Assembly: GCF_938028825.1 (NCBI RefSeq)
Contig: NZ_CALIZP010000026.1
Coordinates: forward strand, 1-23,542
From: an uncultured Cardiobacterium sp.
GTDB taxonomy: Bacteria; Pseudomonadota; Gammaproteobacteria; Cardiobacteriales; Cardiobacteriaceae
Length of the DNA: 23,542 nt
Direction: 5' to 3'
Positions within the stretch are counted from its first letter, which is position 1, and each line of letters opens with the position of its first letter. Under the pieces are notes generated by a model that saw only the letters and a program-made list of their open reading frames with translations, searched no databases and was not told the DNA's origin. Made by a program: the position numbers and the translations under genes. Of this stretch, positions 1-6,507 are shown one piece after another.

Positions 1-20
1 AGCCGCTGGATGATGTAGAA

Positions 21-170
21 CGCCTGGAACATGGCTTACCCCTGCTTTTGTTGCATTGCTCGGCTAGCCTGATAAAACATCGAACCTATCGTCGCTTGGG
101 ATAATAACCCGTCGCCAAGGTTGATGCACAAACAGTACCCTGGGCAACAAAGCCCGAATCGTAAGGATTA
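21..170 (+). ncRNA. Candidate IS110 bridge RNA in the transposase leader
   Basis: IS110 elements encode a structured bridge RNA 5' of the transposase, with a target-binding loop followed by a donor-binding loop. Here a first stem pairs CTTGG (95-99) with CCAAG (115-119). Beside it lie GTCGCT (91-96) and CGCCAAGG (113-120), which fit the left and right sides of the inferred target. A second segment has ACAGTACC (132-139), identical to the right end of the element, followed by a hairpin GGGC-aacaaa-GCCC (142-155). The 5'-target then 3'-donor order matches the known architecture. The ends of the RNA are guesses, and no right donor guide could be identified. Confidence 0.4.
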
Positions 171-173
171 CCA

Positions 174-1127
174 ATGATCTACATAGGCTTGGACATCAGC
201 AAACACCGCATCGACGTACAAATCCTCAAAGGCGAGGACTACGAACGCCACGAGGTCGTAAATGATGCTGAGGGGTGGCAAAAGCTGATCACCATCATCA
301 AGCGCAAGCGCCATAAAAAAGTGCACATCTGCTGCGAATATACCGGGTCGTACTATTTCGGGGCGGCGGTGGCGCTGGCCGAAGCCGGTTATGACGTCAG
401 CGTCGTCAATCCGCTGACCATCAAGCAGTATGCGTTGCAAGAGCTCACCCGGAACAAGACGGATAGTGAAGATGCCAAACTGATTGCGCGTTATTGCAAA
501 GTGCACAAGCCGCCGCTGTGGCAAGCGCCAACAGAGGCAAGCCGACGGATACGGCAGATAAATCGCCGCATCGAACAACTAACCAAAATGCACGTTGCAG
601 AACAGAATCGCCAGAAAGAGGCGGACGAAGACATGCGCGAATCGCACGCCACCCTGTTGCGACATTTGGCGGAAGAAATTGCGATGCAACGCAAGAAGCT
701 GCAAGAACTGATAGCCGAGGACGCAGACTTGCGGGGGAAGTTTGAACTGATGCAGACCATCCCCGGCATCGGCGAGATAACGGCGTCAGCCTTGCTGTCG
801 CCGTTAGCGAGCATCGAGCGCTTTCCGAGCGCCAAGCATTTTGTCTCTTACTTGGGTCTCTCGCCCTATCGACGCGAGTCGGGCGATGTACGCCGCCGGG
901 GCAAGTTGAGCAAGATGGGGGATAGGTATTTGCGCAAGATGTTGTACATGCCTGCCCGGTCGGCCTGTTTGAGGTCGAGGGTGTTTAGAGACTGGGCCAG
1001 GGAGATGATGCAGACGCGGCATCCAAAAGTCGTGTACAGCATTATGATGCGCAAATTGGCGACTTACGCCTACAAAATAATCAAGGAAAATCAACCATTT
1101 AACCCGGAATTAGCATTGAAGCATTGA
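174..1127 (+). CDS. IS110-family transposase (bridge-RNA-guided recombinase)
   Basis: 317-residue recombinase that would excise and insert its element. The N-terminal RuvC-like domain shows the DEDD set: D7 in GLDISK, E55 in CCEYTGSYY, and D97 and D100 in TDSEDAK. A helical, basic linker covers about 115-185. The C-terminal Transposase_20 domain starts with a helix-hairpin-helix-like stretch (QTIPGIGEITASALLS, about 194-209) and carries the catalytic serine candidate S246 in KLSKMGDRYLR. The ATG at 174 follows AAGG at about 163. Length is normal for the family and no frame break is seen, so the gene is probably functional. It ends only 61 bases before the NIF3 gene. Confidence 0.95.
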   Translation: MIYIGLDISKHRIDVQILKGEDYERHEVVNDAEGWQKLITIIKRKRHKKVHICCEYTGSYYFGAAVALAEAGYDVSVVNPLTIKQYALQELTRNKTDSEDAKLIARYCKVHKPPLWQAPTEASRRIRQINRRIEQLTKMHVAEQNRQKEADEDMRESHATLLRHLAEEIAMQRKKLQELIAEDADLRGKFELMQTIPGIGEITASALLSPLASIERFPSAKHFVSYLGLSPYRRESGDVRRRGKLSKMGDRYLRKMLYMPARSACLRSRVFRDWAREMMQTRHPKVVYSIMMRKLATYAYKIIKENQPFNPELALKH

Positions 1128-1129
1128 CA
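1124..1129 (+). promoter_or_regulatory. Outward -35 box at the IS110 right end
   Basis: A perfect TTGACA overlaps the transposase stop codon. In the inserted form no -10 lies 16-18 bases downstream. If the element circularised at the inferred CT cores, a 17-base spacer would lead to GATGAT (9-14) at the left end, a 4/6 match to TATAAT. Junction promoters of this kind are known for IS110 elements such as IS621. The assignment here is inference. Confidence 0.4.
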
Positions 1130-1188
1130 GTTGGTTACAGTACCTTGGCGGCAGATTACTTGTTGTGTACGAAACCAGGAAACAAACC

Positions 1189-1932
1189 ATGCATCGAGAC
1201 GAACTACACACCTACCTCAACGACTACCTACAAAGCAGCCGTTACCGCGACTACGCACCCAACGGCATCCAAATCGAAGGCAAAACGGAAATCCGGCGCA
1301 TCACCACTGCCGTTACCGCCTCGCAAGCAGTCATTGAAGCCGCCATTGCCCAACAGGCAGACGCCCTGCTCGTTCACCACGGCTACTTCTGGAAAGGCGA
1401 AGCGCCCGCCATTACCGGCATCAAAAAACAGCGCATCGCCGCCCTCCTTGCGCACGACATCAACCTCATCGCCTATCACCTGCCGCTCGACCAGCACGCA
1501 GAACTTGGCAACAACGCCCTCTTCGCCCGCCACTTCGATTGTGGCACCGTGTGGCAATCCGCCGCCGAACCGCTTATCTGGCACGCCCGCATCCGTCCAA
1601 TTATGCTGTCTGCCCTGCTTGACCGCCTCGCCCACGACCTTAACCGCATCCCGCTTGCCGTCGGCGGCGGCACGGATGTCCTCACCCACATCGCCTGGTG
1701 TACCGGCGCGGCACAAGACTATCTACAACAGGCGGCGGCAGAAGGTGCGCAAGCCTACATCAGCGGCGAATACGCCGAACGCAGCTACCACGAAGCACGC
1801 GAAAGCGGCTGCGCCTACATCAGTTGCGGCCACCATGCGAGCGAGCGCGCAGGCATCCGCGCCCTCGGCGAGCACCTCGCCGCCACCTTCGCCCTCGATG
1901 TCGCCTTCTTCGACGAAGCCAACCCGTTCTGA
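1189..1932 (+). CDS. ybgI: NIF3-family dinuclear metal-centre protein (YbgI-like)
   Basis: 247 residues, the same length as E. coli YbgI. The family (NIF3/DUF34) forms hexameric rings with a two-metal site in each subunit, and its physiological role is unsettled. Metal-ligand motifs are visible: LVHHGYFWKGE near residue 61, HLPLDQHAELGNNA near 93, and CGHHASERAGIRALGEHLA near the C-terminus. SGEYAER and the YHEAR helix are also typical. I chose the ATG at 1189, which has AGGA at 1177-1180, over an in-frame GTG at 1165 that lacks a ribosome site and would add eight unconserved residues. The IS110 insertion ends about 44 bases upstream, so the native promoter has probably been separated from the gene. 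Confidence 0.9.
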   Translation: MHRDELHTYLNDYLQSSRYRDYAPNGIQIEGKTEIRRITTAVTASQAVIEAAIAQQADALLVHHGYFWKGEAPAITGIKKQRIAALLAHDINLIAYHLPLDQHAELGNNALFARHFDCGTVWQSAAEPLIWHARIRPIMLSALLDRLAHDLNRIPLAVGGGTDVLTHIAWCTGAAQDYLQQAAAEGAQAYISGEYAERSYHEARESGCAYISCGHHASERAGIRALGEHLAATFALDVAFFDEANPF

Positions 1933-1961
1933 AGCGGCAGCGGACAAATTTCCCACCATGT

Positions 1962-1986
1962 GCAAAACGTGAGATTTTGCTAAGAT
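1962..1986 (+). promoter_or_regulatory. Candidate promoter and dyad ahead of petA
   Basis: An extended -10 (TGC-TAAGAT, 1978-1986) lies about 75 bases upstream of petA in the only sizeable gap between nif3 and the pet operon. No good -35 is present. Just upstream, GCAAAA (1962-1967) and TTTTGC (1975-1980) form a 6-bp dyad that overlaps the spacer. It could be an operator or a weak terminator for nif3. Confidence 0.3.
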
Positions 1987-2061
1987 ACCCATCCCGAAAA
2001 AATAACTTAACCCCAGGCAACACGCCGTATTGATAGAACCATCGATGCGCGGAGAAGAATC

Positions 2062-2706
2062 ATGAGCAATGCAGCGAACCTCAAACCGGCATTTATCCCG
2101 GCACACCCCGTAGAAAATCCGGGGCGCCGCAAAATGCTGATTGCGGCAACAACAGGCGCGACAGCCGTCGGCGCCGGTTTCGTCGCCGTCCCCTTTCTGA
2201 AAAGCTGGCTACCGAGCGAGCGCGCCAAAGCCGTTGGTGCCCCGGTCGAAGTGGATATCACCAAACTCGAAGCGGGCGCGATGCAGACCGTCCTCTGGCA
2301 AGGGAAAGTGGTGTATGTCCTGCGCCGCACCGACGACATGCTGGCCACCCTGCCGCAAGTCGGCGGCGATCTGCGCGACCCCGATTCCAAAGAATCCATC
2401 CAGCCCGAATACGCACAAAACGAATGGCGCGCCGAGCGCAAGGACGTTCTTGTCATGCTCGGCATCTGCACTCACCTGGGCTGTGCACCGAAACTGCAAT
2501 CCCGAGCCGAAGGGCGGGAAGTGCGTGGTGATGCCACTTGGGAAGGCGGCTTCTTCTGCCCCTGCCACGGCTCCAAATTCGACTACGCTGGCCGCGTGTA
2601 CAAAGGCGTACCCGCGCCGACCAATCTGACCATCCCGCCTTACAACTTCAAGAACGACAACCTCGTCGTCGTCGGTGCCAGCAGCGAAGGAGGACAAAAT
2701 GGCTAG
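2062..2706 (+). CDS. petA: Rieske iron-sulfur subunit of cytochrome bc1
   Basis: 214-residue Rieske protein that passes electrons from ubiquinol to cytochrome c1 in the inner membrane bc1 complex. A twin-arginine-type N-terminus (GRRKMLIAATTG, residues 21-32) leads into a single membrane anchor at about 24-46. The 2Fe-2S ligands are C136 and H138 in CTHLGC and C166 and H169 in CPCHGSKFD; C141 and C168 can form the stabilising disulfide. The GVPAPTNL proline loop follows. GGAG at 2051-2054 precedes the ATG. The gene overlaps petB by 8 bases, which implies translational coupling. Confidence 0.97.
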   Translation: MSNAANLKPAFIPAHPVENPGRRKMLIAATTGATAVGAGFVAVPFLKSWLPSERAKAVGAPVEVDITKLEAGAMQTVLWQGKVVYVLRRTDDMLATLPQVGGDLRDPDSKESIQPEYAQNEWRAERKDVLVMLGICTHLGCAPKLQSRAEGREVRGDATWEGGFFCPCHGSKFDYAGRVYKGVPAPTNLTIPPYNFKNDNLVVVGASSEGGQNG

Positions 2707-3952
2707 TAACCCGTACAAAACCACCGGACTGCTCGGCTGGATTGACAACCGCTTCCCGCTGACCCTGCTCTGGCACGACCACATGGACCGCTACTACGCG
2801 GCCAAAAACTTCAACTTCTGGTATCTCTTCGGCTCCCTTGCCCTCGTCGTGCTGGTCAACCAGATCCTCACTGGCATCTGGCTGGCGATGTTCTACAAGC
2901 CGAGTGCCACCGAAGCCTTCGCCAGTGTCGAATACATCATGCGCGATGTCGAATTCGGCTGGCTTATCCGTTACATGCACTCGACCGGTGCCTCTTTCTT
3001 CTTCATCTGTGTCTATATGCACATGTTCCGTGGCCTGATGTACGGTTCCTACCGCAAGCCGCGCGAACTCGTCTGGCTCTTCGGCGCGCTCATCTTCCTC
3101 GCGCTGATGGCGGAAGCCTTCATGGGCTACCTGTTGCCGTGGGGACAAACTTCCTACTGGGGTGCAAACGTCATCATCTCGCTGTTTAGCGCCATCCCCA
3201 TTGTCGGCGATGCCATCGTCACCTTCATCCAGGGCGACTTCTACATCTCCGACGCGACGCTGAACCGCTTCTTCTCGCTGCACGTCATCCTCATCCCGCT
3301 GGTGCTGGTGATGCTTGTCGCCGCGCACATCATTGCGCTGCACGAAGTCGGCTCGCTCAATCCGGACGGCATCGAAATCAAAGAGCATCTCGACGAACGC
3401 GGCGTACCGCTGGACGGTGTCCCCTTCCACCCCTACCTCACCATCAAGGATCTGGTCGGCTTCGGCTTCTTCTTCATGATTTTCGCCGGCATCATCTTTT
3501 ATATGCCCGAATTCGGCGGCTACTTTCTCGAACTCGCCAACTTCGAACCCGCGAACGCGCAAGTCACCCCGGAACACATCGCCCCGGTCTGGTACTTCGG
3601 TGCCTTCTACTCCATCCTGCGCGCGATGACTTGGGACTGGTTCGGCATCCCGGCCAAACTGTGGGGCGTCATCGCCATGTTCGCCGCCGTCGGCATGATC
3701 TTCATCGTGCCGTGGCTGGATCGCTCACCAGTCAAATCCATCCGCTACAAAGGCTGGATCTCGCGCGTGGCACTCGGGCTTTTCGTCATCGCCTTCCTGA
3801 CGCTGACCAAACTCGGCACCATGCAGCCGACCAATACCGTGACCCTGTTGGCACAGTCCTTCACCGCTGTCTATTTCGCCTTCTTCCTGCTGATGCCGAT
3901 ATACAGCAAACTCGACAAAACCAAACCGGTACCGACACGGGTGACCAAATGA
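2699..3952 (+). CDS. petB: Cytochrome b subunit of cytochrome bc1
   Basis: 417-residue membrane core of the bc1 complex, carrying haems bL and bH and both quinone sites. The four haem-ligand histidines are H94 and H108 (RYMHSTGASFFFICVYMH) and H195 and H210 (FFSLHVILIPL...AAHIIALH). The Qo motif appears as PVWY in APVWYFGAFYSILRA, the usual proteobacterial variant of PEWY. Eight or more hydrophobic helices are visible. I start at the ATG at 2699 because AAGGAGG at 2687-2693 sits at ideal spacing. The GTG at 2675 has no such site. The stop overlaps the petC start as ATGA. Confidence 0.97.
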   Translation: MASNPYKTTGLLGWIDNRFPLTLLWHDHMDRYYAAKNFNFWYLFGSLALVVLVNQILTGIWLAMFYKPSATEAFASVEYIMRDVEFGWLIRYMHSTGASFFFICVYMHMFRGLMYGSYRKPRELVWLFGALIFLALMAEAFMGYLLPWGQTSYWGANVIISLFSAIPIVGDAIVTFIQGDFYISDATLNRFFSLHVILIPLVLVMLVAAHIIALHEVGSLNPDGIEIKEHLDERGVPLDGVPFHPYLTIKDLVGFGFFFMIFAGIIFYMPEFGGYFLELANFEPANAQVTPEHIAPVWYFGAFYSILRAMTWDWFGIPAKLWGVIAMFAAVGMIFIVPWLDRSPVKSIRYKGWISRVALGLFVIAFLTLTKLGTMQPTNTVTLLAQSFTAVYFAFFLLMPIYSKLDKTKPVPTRVTK

Positions 3953-4740
3953 ACGCCAAGAAAATCCTCATCCTGCTGACCGCGACACTGGCGCAAGCCG
4001 CATTCGCCTCCGGCGGCACGGCAACCTATCCGAACGATCCCTTCCAGGCCAACCTGAAAGACAAAGTCTCGCTGCAAAACGGCGCCAAATACTTCGTCAA
4101 TTACTGCTCCGGTTGCCACTCGCTGCAATACCAGCGCTACAACCGCATGTTTAAAGACCTGGAAATCGACCCGGAAATCGGGGCGAAAAACCTTATCTTC
4201 ACTGGTGCCAAAGCGGTAGAACAAATGCACACCGGCATGAGCGCCGGTGAAGGACTCAAATGGTTCGGGCAGACACCGCCCGACCTGTCGCTGACAGCGC
4301 GGGCCAAGAGCGGGACCTACATTTACAACTACCTGCGCGGCTTCTACCGCGACGACAGCCGTCCACTCGGCTTCAACAACTCCGTCTTTGCCGGAGCCAG
4401 CATGCCGAACCCGTTATGGGAACTGCAAGGCATCCAGCAGCCGGTCTATCACGAAAGCGAAACCTGCGAGACCGTTGACGGCAAAGAACAATGTGAAAAA
4501 CACAGCACTCTGGAAGGCTTTGAGGTGATTGTGCCGGGTATCCTGAACAAAGAAGACCCTGCCAAAAACAAAGCAGCCTACGACCAGGTGGTGTACGACA
4601 TTACCAACTTCCTCAGCTACGTTTCCGATCCATCCGCGCTGGACAGAATGCGTATGGGGCCGTGGGTACTGGCATTCCTTGCCTTCCTCACCATGATCTT
4701 CTACCTGCTGAAAAAAGAGTACTGGCGCGACATCCATTAA
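3949..4740 (+). CDS. petC: Cytochrome c1 subunit of cytochrome bc1
   Basis: 263 residues. A cleavable signal peptide (about 1-20, ending AAFA) exports the haem domain to the periplasm. The c-type haem site is CSGCH (C53, C56, H57), and M152 in ASMPNPLWELQ is the likely sixth ligand. A C-terminal transmembrane helix (about 238-255, PWVLAFLAFLTMIFYLL) anchors the protein, followed by KKEYWRDIH. C173 and C182 could form a disulfide in a short acidic insert. The gene overlaps petB by 4 bases and completes the three-subunit bc1 operon. Confidence 0.97.
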   Translation: MNAKKILILLTATLAQAAFASGGTATYPNDPFQANLKDKVSLQNGAKYFVNYCSGCHSLQYQRYNRMFKDLEIDPEIGAKNLIFTGAKAVEQMHTGMSAGEGLKWFGQTPPDLSLTARAKSGTYIYNYLRGFYRDDSRPLGFNNSVFAGASMPNPLWELQGIQQPVYHESETCETVDGKEQCEKHSTLEGFEVIVPGILNKEDPAKNKAAYDQVVYDITNFLSYVSDPSALDRMRMGPWVLAFLAFLTMIFYLLKKEYWRDIH

Positions 4741-4753
4741 CACAAAGGACCCT

Positions 4754-5392
4754 ATGAGTATCGTGAGCCAAAAACGGGGCGGGCTGGCATTGTTCGGCAG
4801 CCCCATTCATGCCGCCAGCCACCGTATCCGGCTGGTGTGCCAACTGAAAGACCAGGAAATCGATTACGTCGAAATTGATCCGGACAACATTCCGGCCGAT
4901 CTCATCGAAATCAACCCGACCGGCCGCCTACCCACCCTGATAGACCGCGACCTTGTGCTCTTTGACGAACGCGTGGTGAGCGAATACCTGGACGAACGCT
5001 TCCCGCATCCGGCCTTGATGCCGATCGAGGCCAACCTCAAAGCCAAAATCCGCCTCTTCTGCTACGAGCTGGAAACCAACTGGTACCAGCCCGCCGATCA
5101 ACTGCAACATGCCAAACTGACGCCTGCCAAGAAAAAAGCGGCACAAAAACACCTGCGCGAGTCCGTGCTGCTGATGTCGCCGATGTTCAAAGGACGCGAT
5201 TACCTTGTCGGCAGCGAAATCAGCCTGCTGGACTGCTGCGTCCTGCCCATCCTGTGGCGTCTGGAAAGCCTGGAAATCGAGCTGCCGAAAGCAGCCTCGA
5301 CCATCCAGCATTACATGGACTTCCACTTTGGCAAAGACTATTTCAAGAACTCGCTCTCCAAACAGGAAGCCGCGCTGCGGAGCGACGCATGA
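4754..5392 (+). CDS. sspA: Stringent starvation protein A
   Basis: 212-residue GST-fold protein without glutathione transferase activity. In relatives it binds RNA polymerase and shifts transcription under starvation and acid stress. The thioredoxin-like N-terminal half contains FGSPIHAASHRIRLVC and the conserved NPTGRLPTLID and LFDERVVSEYLDERFPHP stretches. The helical C-terminal half contains GRDYLVGSEISLLDCCVLPILWRL. AAAGGA at 4744-4749 precedes the ATG. It lies 13 bases after petC and overlaps sspB by 4. The petC-sspA-sspB order is conserved in beta- and gammaproteobacteria. Confidence 0.95.
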   Translation: MSIVSQKRGGLALFGSPIHAASHRIRLVCQLKDQEIDYVEIDPDNIPADLIEINPTGRLPTLIDRDLVLFDERVVSEYLDERFPHPALMPIEANLKAKIRLFCYELETNWYQPADQLQHAKLTPAKKKAAQKHLRESVLLMSPMFKGRDYLVGSEISLLDCCVLPILWRLESLEIELPKAASTIQHYMDFHFGKDYFKNSLSKQEAALRSDA

Positions 5393-5826
5393 GCGGGATG
5401 AGCGACCGCAAGCCTTATCTGCTGCGCGCCATCTACCAATGGATCGTGGATAACGATTGCACCCCGCACCTCGTCGTCGCTGCGCCCGGCGCAGGCTGGG
5501 TACACGGCGTGCCGCAACACCTGCTGCAAGAAAACATGCTGGTGCTGAACATCTCGCCGCAGGCAACCGCCAACCTGCAAATCGAAGATGACAACATCAC
5601 CTTCCACACCCGCTTTGGCGGCAAGTCCCATCAAGTCTGGGTCGCGATGGCAGCCGTCGCCTCACTGGTTGCGCGGGAGAACGGTGAAGGCATCAGCCTG
5701 CCTGTTGCCGACGACATCGAAGCGGGACCGAAGAACACACGGCAAGCGGCGCGTGATGACGCCGACAAAGCCCCGGACAATCCCGATCCGCCCGCCGGTG
5801 GCAGTCATCTGCGCATCATCAAATGA
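5389..5826 (+). CDS. sspB: ClpXP adaptor SspB
   Basis: 145 residues. SspB delivers ssrA-tagged and some other substrates to the ClpXP protease. The folded substrate-binding domain (about 5-115) includes YLLRAIYQWIVDNDCTPHLVV and FGGKSHQVWVAMAAVASLVARENGEG. A flexible, charged Asp/Pro-rich linker follows. The C-terminus GGSHLRIIK is the short ClpX-binding tail. The ATG at 5389 overlaps the sspA stop as ATGA; a second in-frame ATG lies three codons later. The gene ends just before a strong hairpin terminator. Confidence 0.94.
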   Translation: MSGMSDRKPYLLRAIYQWIVDNDCTPHLVVAAPGAGWVHGVPQHLLQENMLVLNISPQATANLQIEDDNITFHTRFGGKSHQVWVAMAAVASLVARENGEGISLPVADDIEAGPKNTRQAARDDADKAPDNPDPPAGGSHLRIIK

Positions 5827-5828
5827 AG

Positions 5829-5858
5829 CAACGCCCGCTTTCGCGGGCGTTGTGCTTT
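5829..5858 (+). terminator. Rho-independent terminator after sspB
   Basis: A 10-bp perfect stem CAACGCCCGC / GCGGGCGTTG with loop TTTC is followed by TGCTTTT. It starts a few bases after the sspB stop and closes the petABC-sspAB operon. speG converges from the other side, but the minus-strand U tract is poor. Confidence 0.85.
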
Positions 5859-5913
5859 TGCAGGCGGTGGCGGTGCACGGTTGGCAGCGCGCCTGGATGC
5901 CGCCGGGAACGCG

Positions 5914-6507
5914 TCAGCAGCTTTCTCCCCCGGCGGTCTGCGCCCGGTGCAGGTATTCGTGCTGGAAGAAGCACATCCGCGTGACGTCGCGGTACTGGCC
6001 GTTGATAAAAAATTCGTGGCGTAGTGTGCCTTCGACCTGAAAGCCTATTTTCTCGTACACGTGCCGGGCGCCCGCGTTTTCCACATCGACGATGAGGTAG
6101 ATTTTGTAGAGGTTCAGCACGCTGAAGCCGTATTCCAGTGCTAGCTCGGTGGCGCGGGTGGCGATGCCTTTGCCCTGATAGTCAGGCGCGACGATGATTT
6201 GGTATTCGGCGCGGCGGTGGATATGGTCGATTTCGACGAGTTCGACCAGGCCGGCGATGTTGTTGCGTTTGCCGCCTTCGTCCGAACCGTATTCGATGAC
6301 GAAGCGGCGTTCGCGCTGGTCGCGGATGTGTTCGTCGTAGAGGTGCGTCAGTTCGTCGAAGGTTTCATAGGGTTCTTCAAACCAGTAGCGCATCACGTTG
6401 GCGTTGTTGTCTAGGCGGTGCACGAAGTAGAGATCGCCGCGTTCGAGCGGGCGCAGGCGGATAGCGGATGCGGGGGAGGGCGCGGTGATGCTGTCTTTTT
6501 TGAACAC
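5914..6507 (-). CDS. speG: Spermidine N1-acetyltransferase (SpeG)
   Basis: 197-residue GNAT enzyme that transfers acetyl from acetyl-CoA to spermidine or spermine and limits polyamine toxicity in the cytoplasm. The SpeG signature is clear: IRLRPLERGDL, VHRLDNNANVMRYWFEEPYETF (polyamine and allosteric acidic residues), the acetyl-CoA loop QGKGIATRA, LNLYKIYLIVDVENAGA and HEFFINGQYRDVTRMCFFQHEYL. The start is a GTG directly after the TAA of the upstream gene, with GAGGA about 8 bases upstream, so the two genes form a coupled operon. The N-terminus is about 8 residues longer than in E. coli. Confidence 0.95.
   Translation of the reverse strand: MFKKDSITAPSPASAIRLRPLERGDLYFVHRLDNNANVMRYWFEEPYETFDELTHLYDEHIRDQRERRFVIEYGSDEGGKRNNIAGLVELVEIDHIHRRAEYQIIVAPDYQGKGIATRATELALEYGFSVLNLYKIYLIVDVENAGARHVYEKIGFQVEGTLRHEFFINGQYRDVTRMCFFQHEYLHRAQTAGGESC

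Larger units (their letters stand above)
8..1145 (+). mobile_element. IS110-family insertion sequence (inferred ends)
   Basis: One intact DEDD transposase gene is preceded by about 165 bases of non-coding leader and followed by only about 18 bases of right end, which is the layout of the IS110 subgroup. There are no terminal inverted repeats, as expected. The ends are inferred: a CT core at 6-7 (after AGCCG) and another at 1144-1145 (before TGGCG) would give an element of about 1.14 kb. The leader contains a copy of the right-end sequence ACAGTACC (132-139 and 1137-1144) and an inverted copy of ACCTTGGCG (1142-1150, inverted at 113-121). The left boundary lies at the window edge, so it is the weaker of the two. 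Confidence 0.5.

Noticed and set aside
1..32. Possible leftward gene start (MFQAFYIIQR) running off the left edge
   Set aside because: An AGGGG precedes the ATG, but the stretch lies inside the inferred left end of the IS110 element and is too short to judge.
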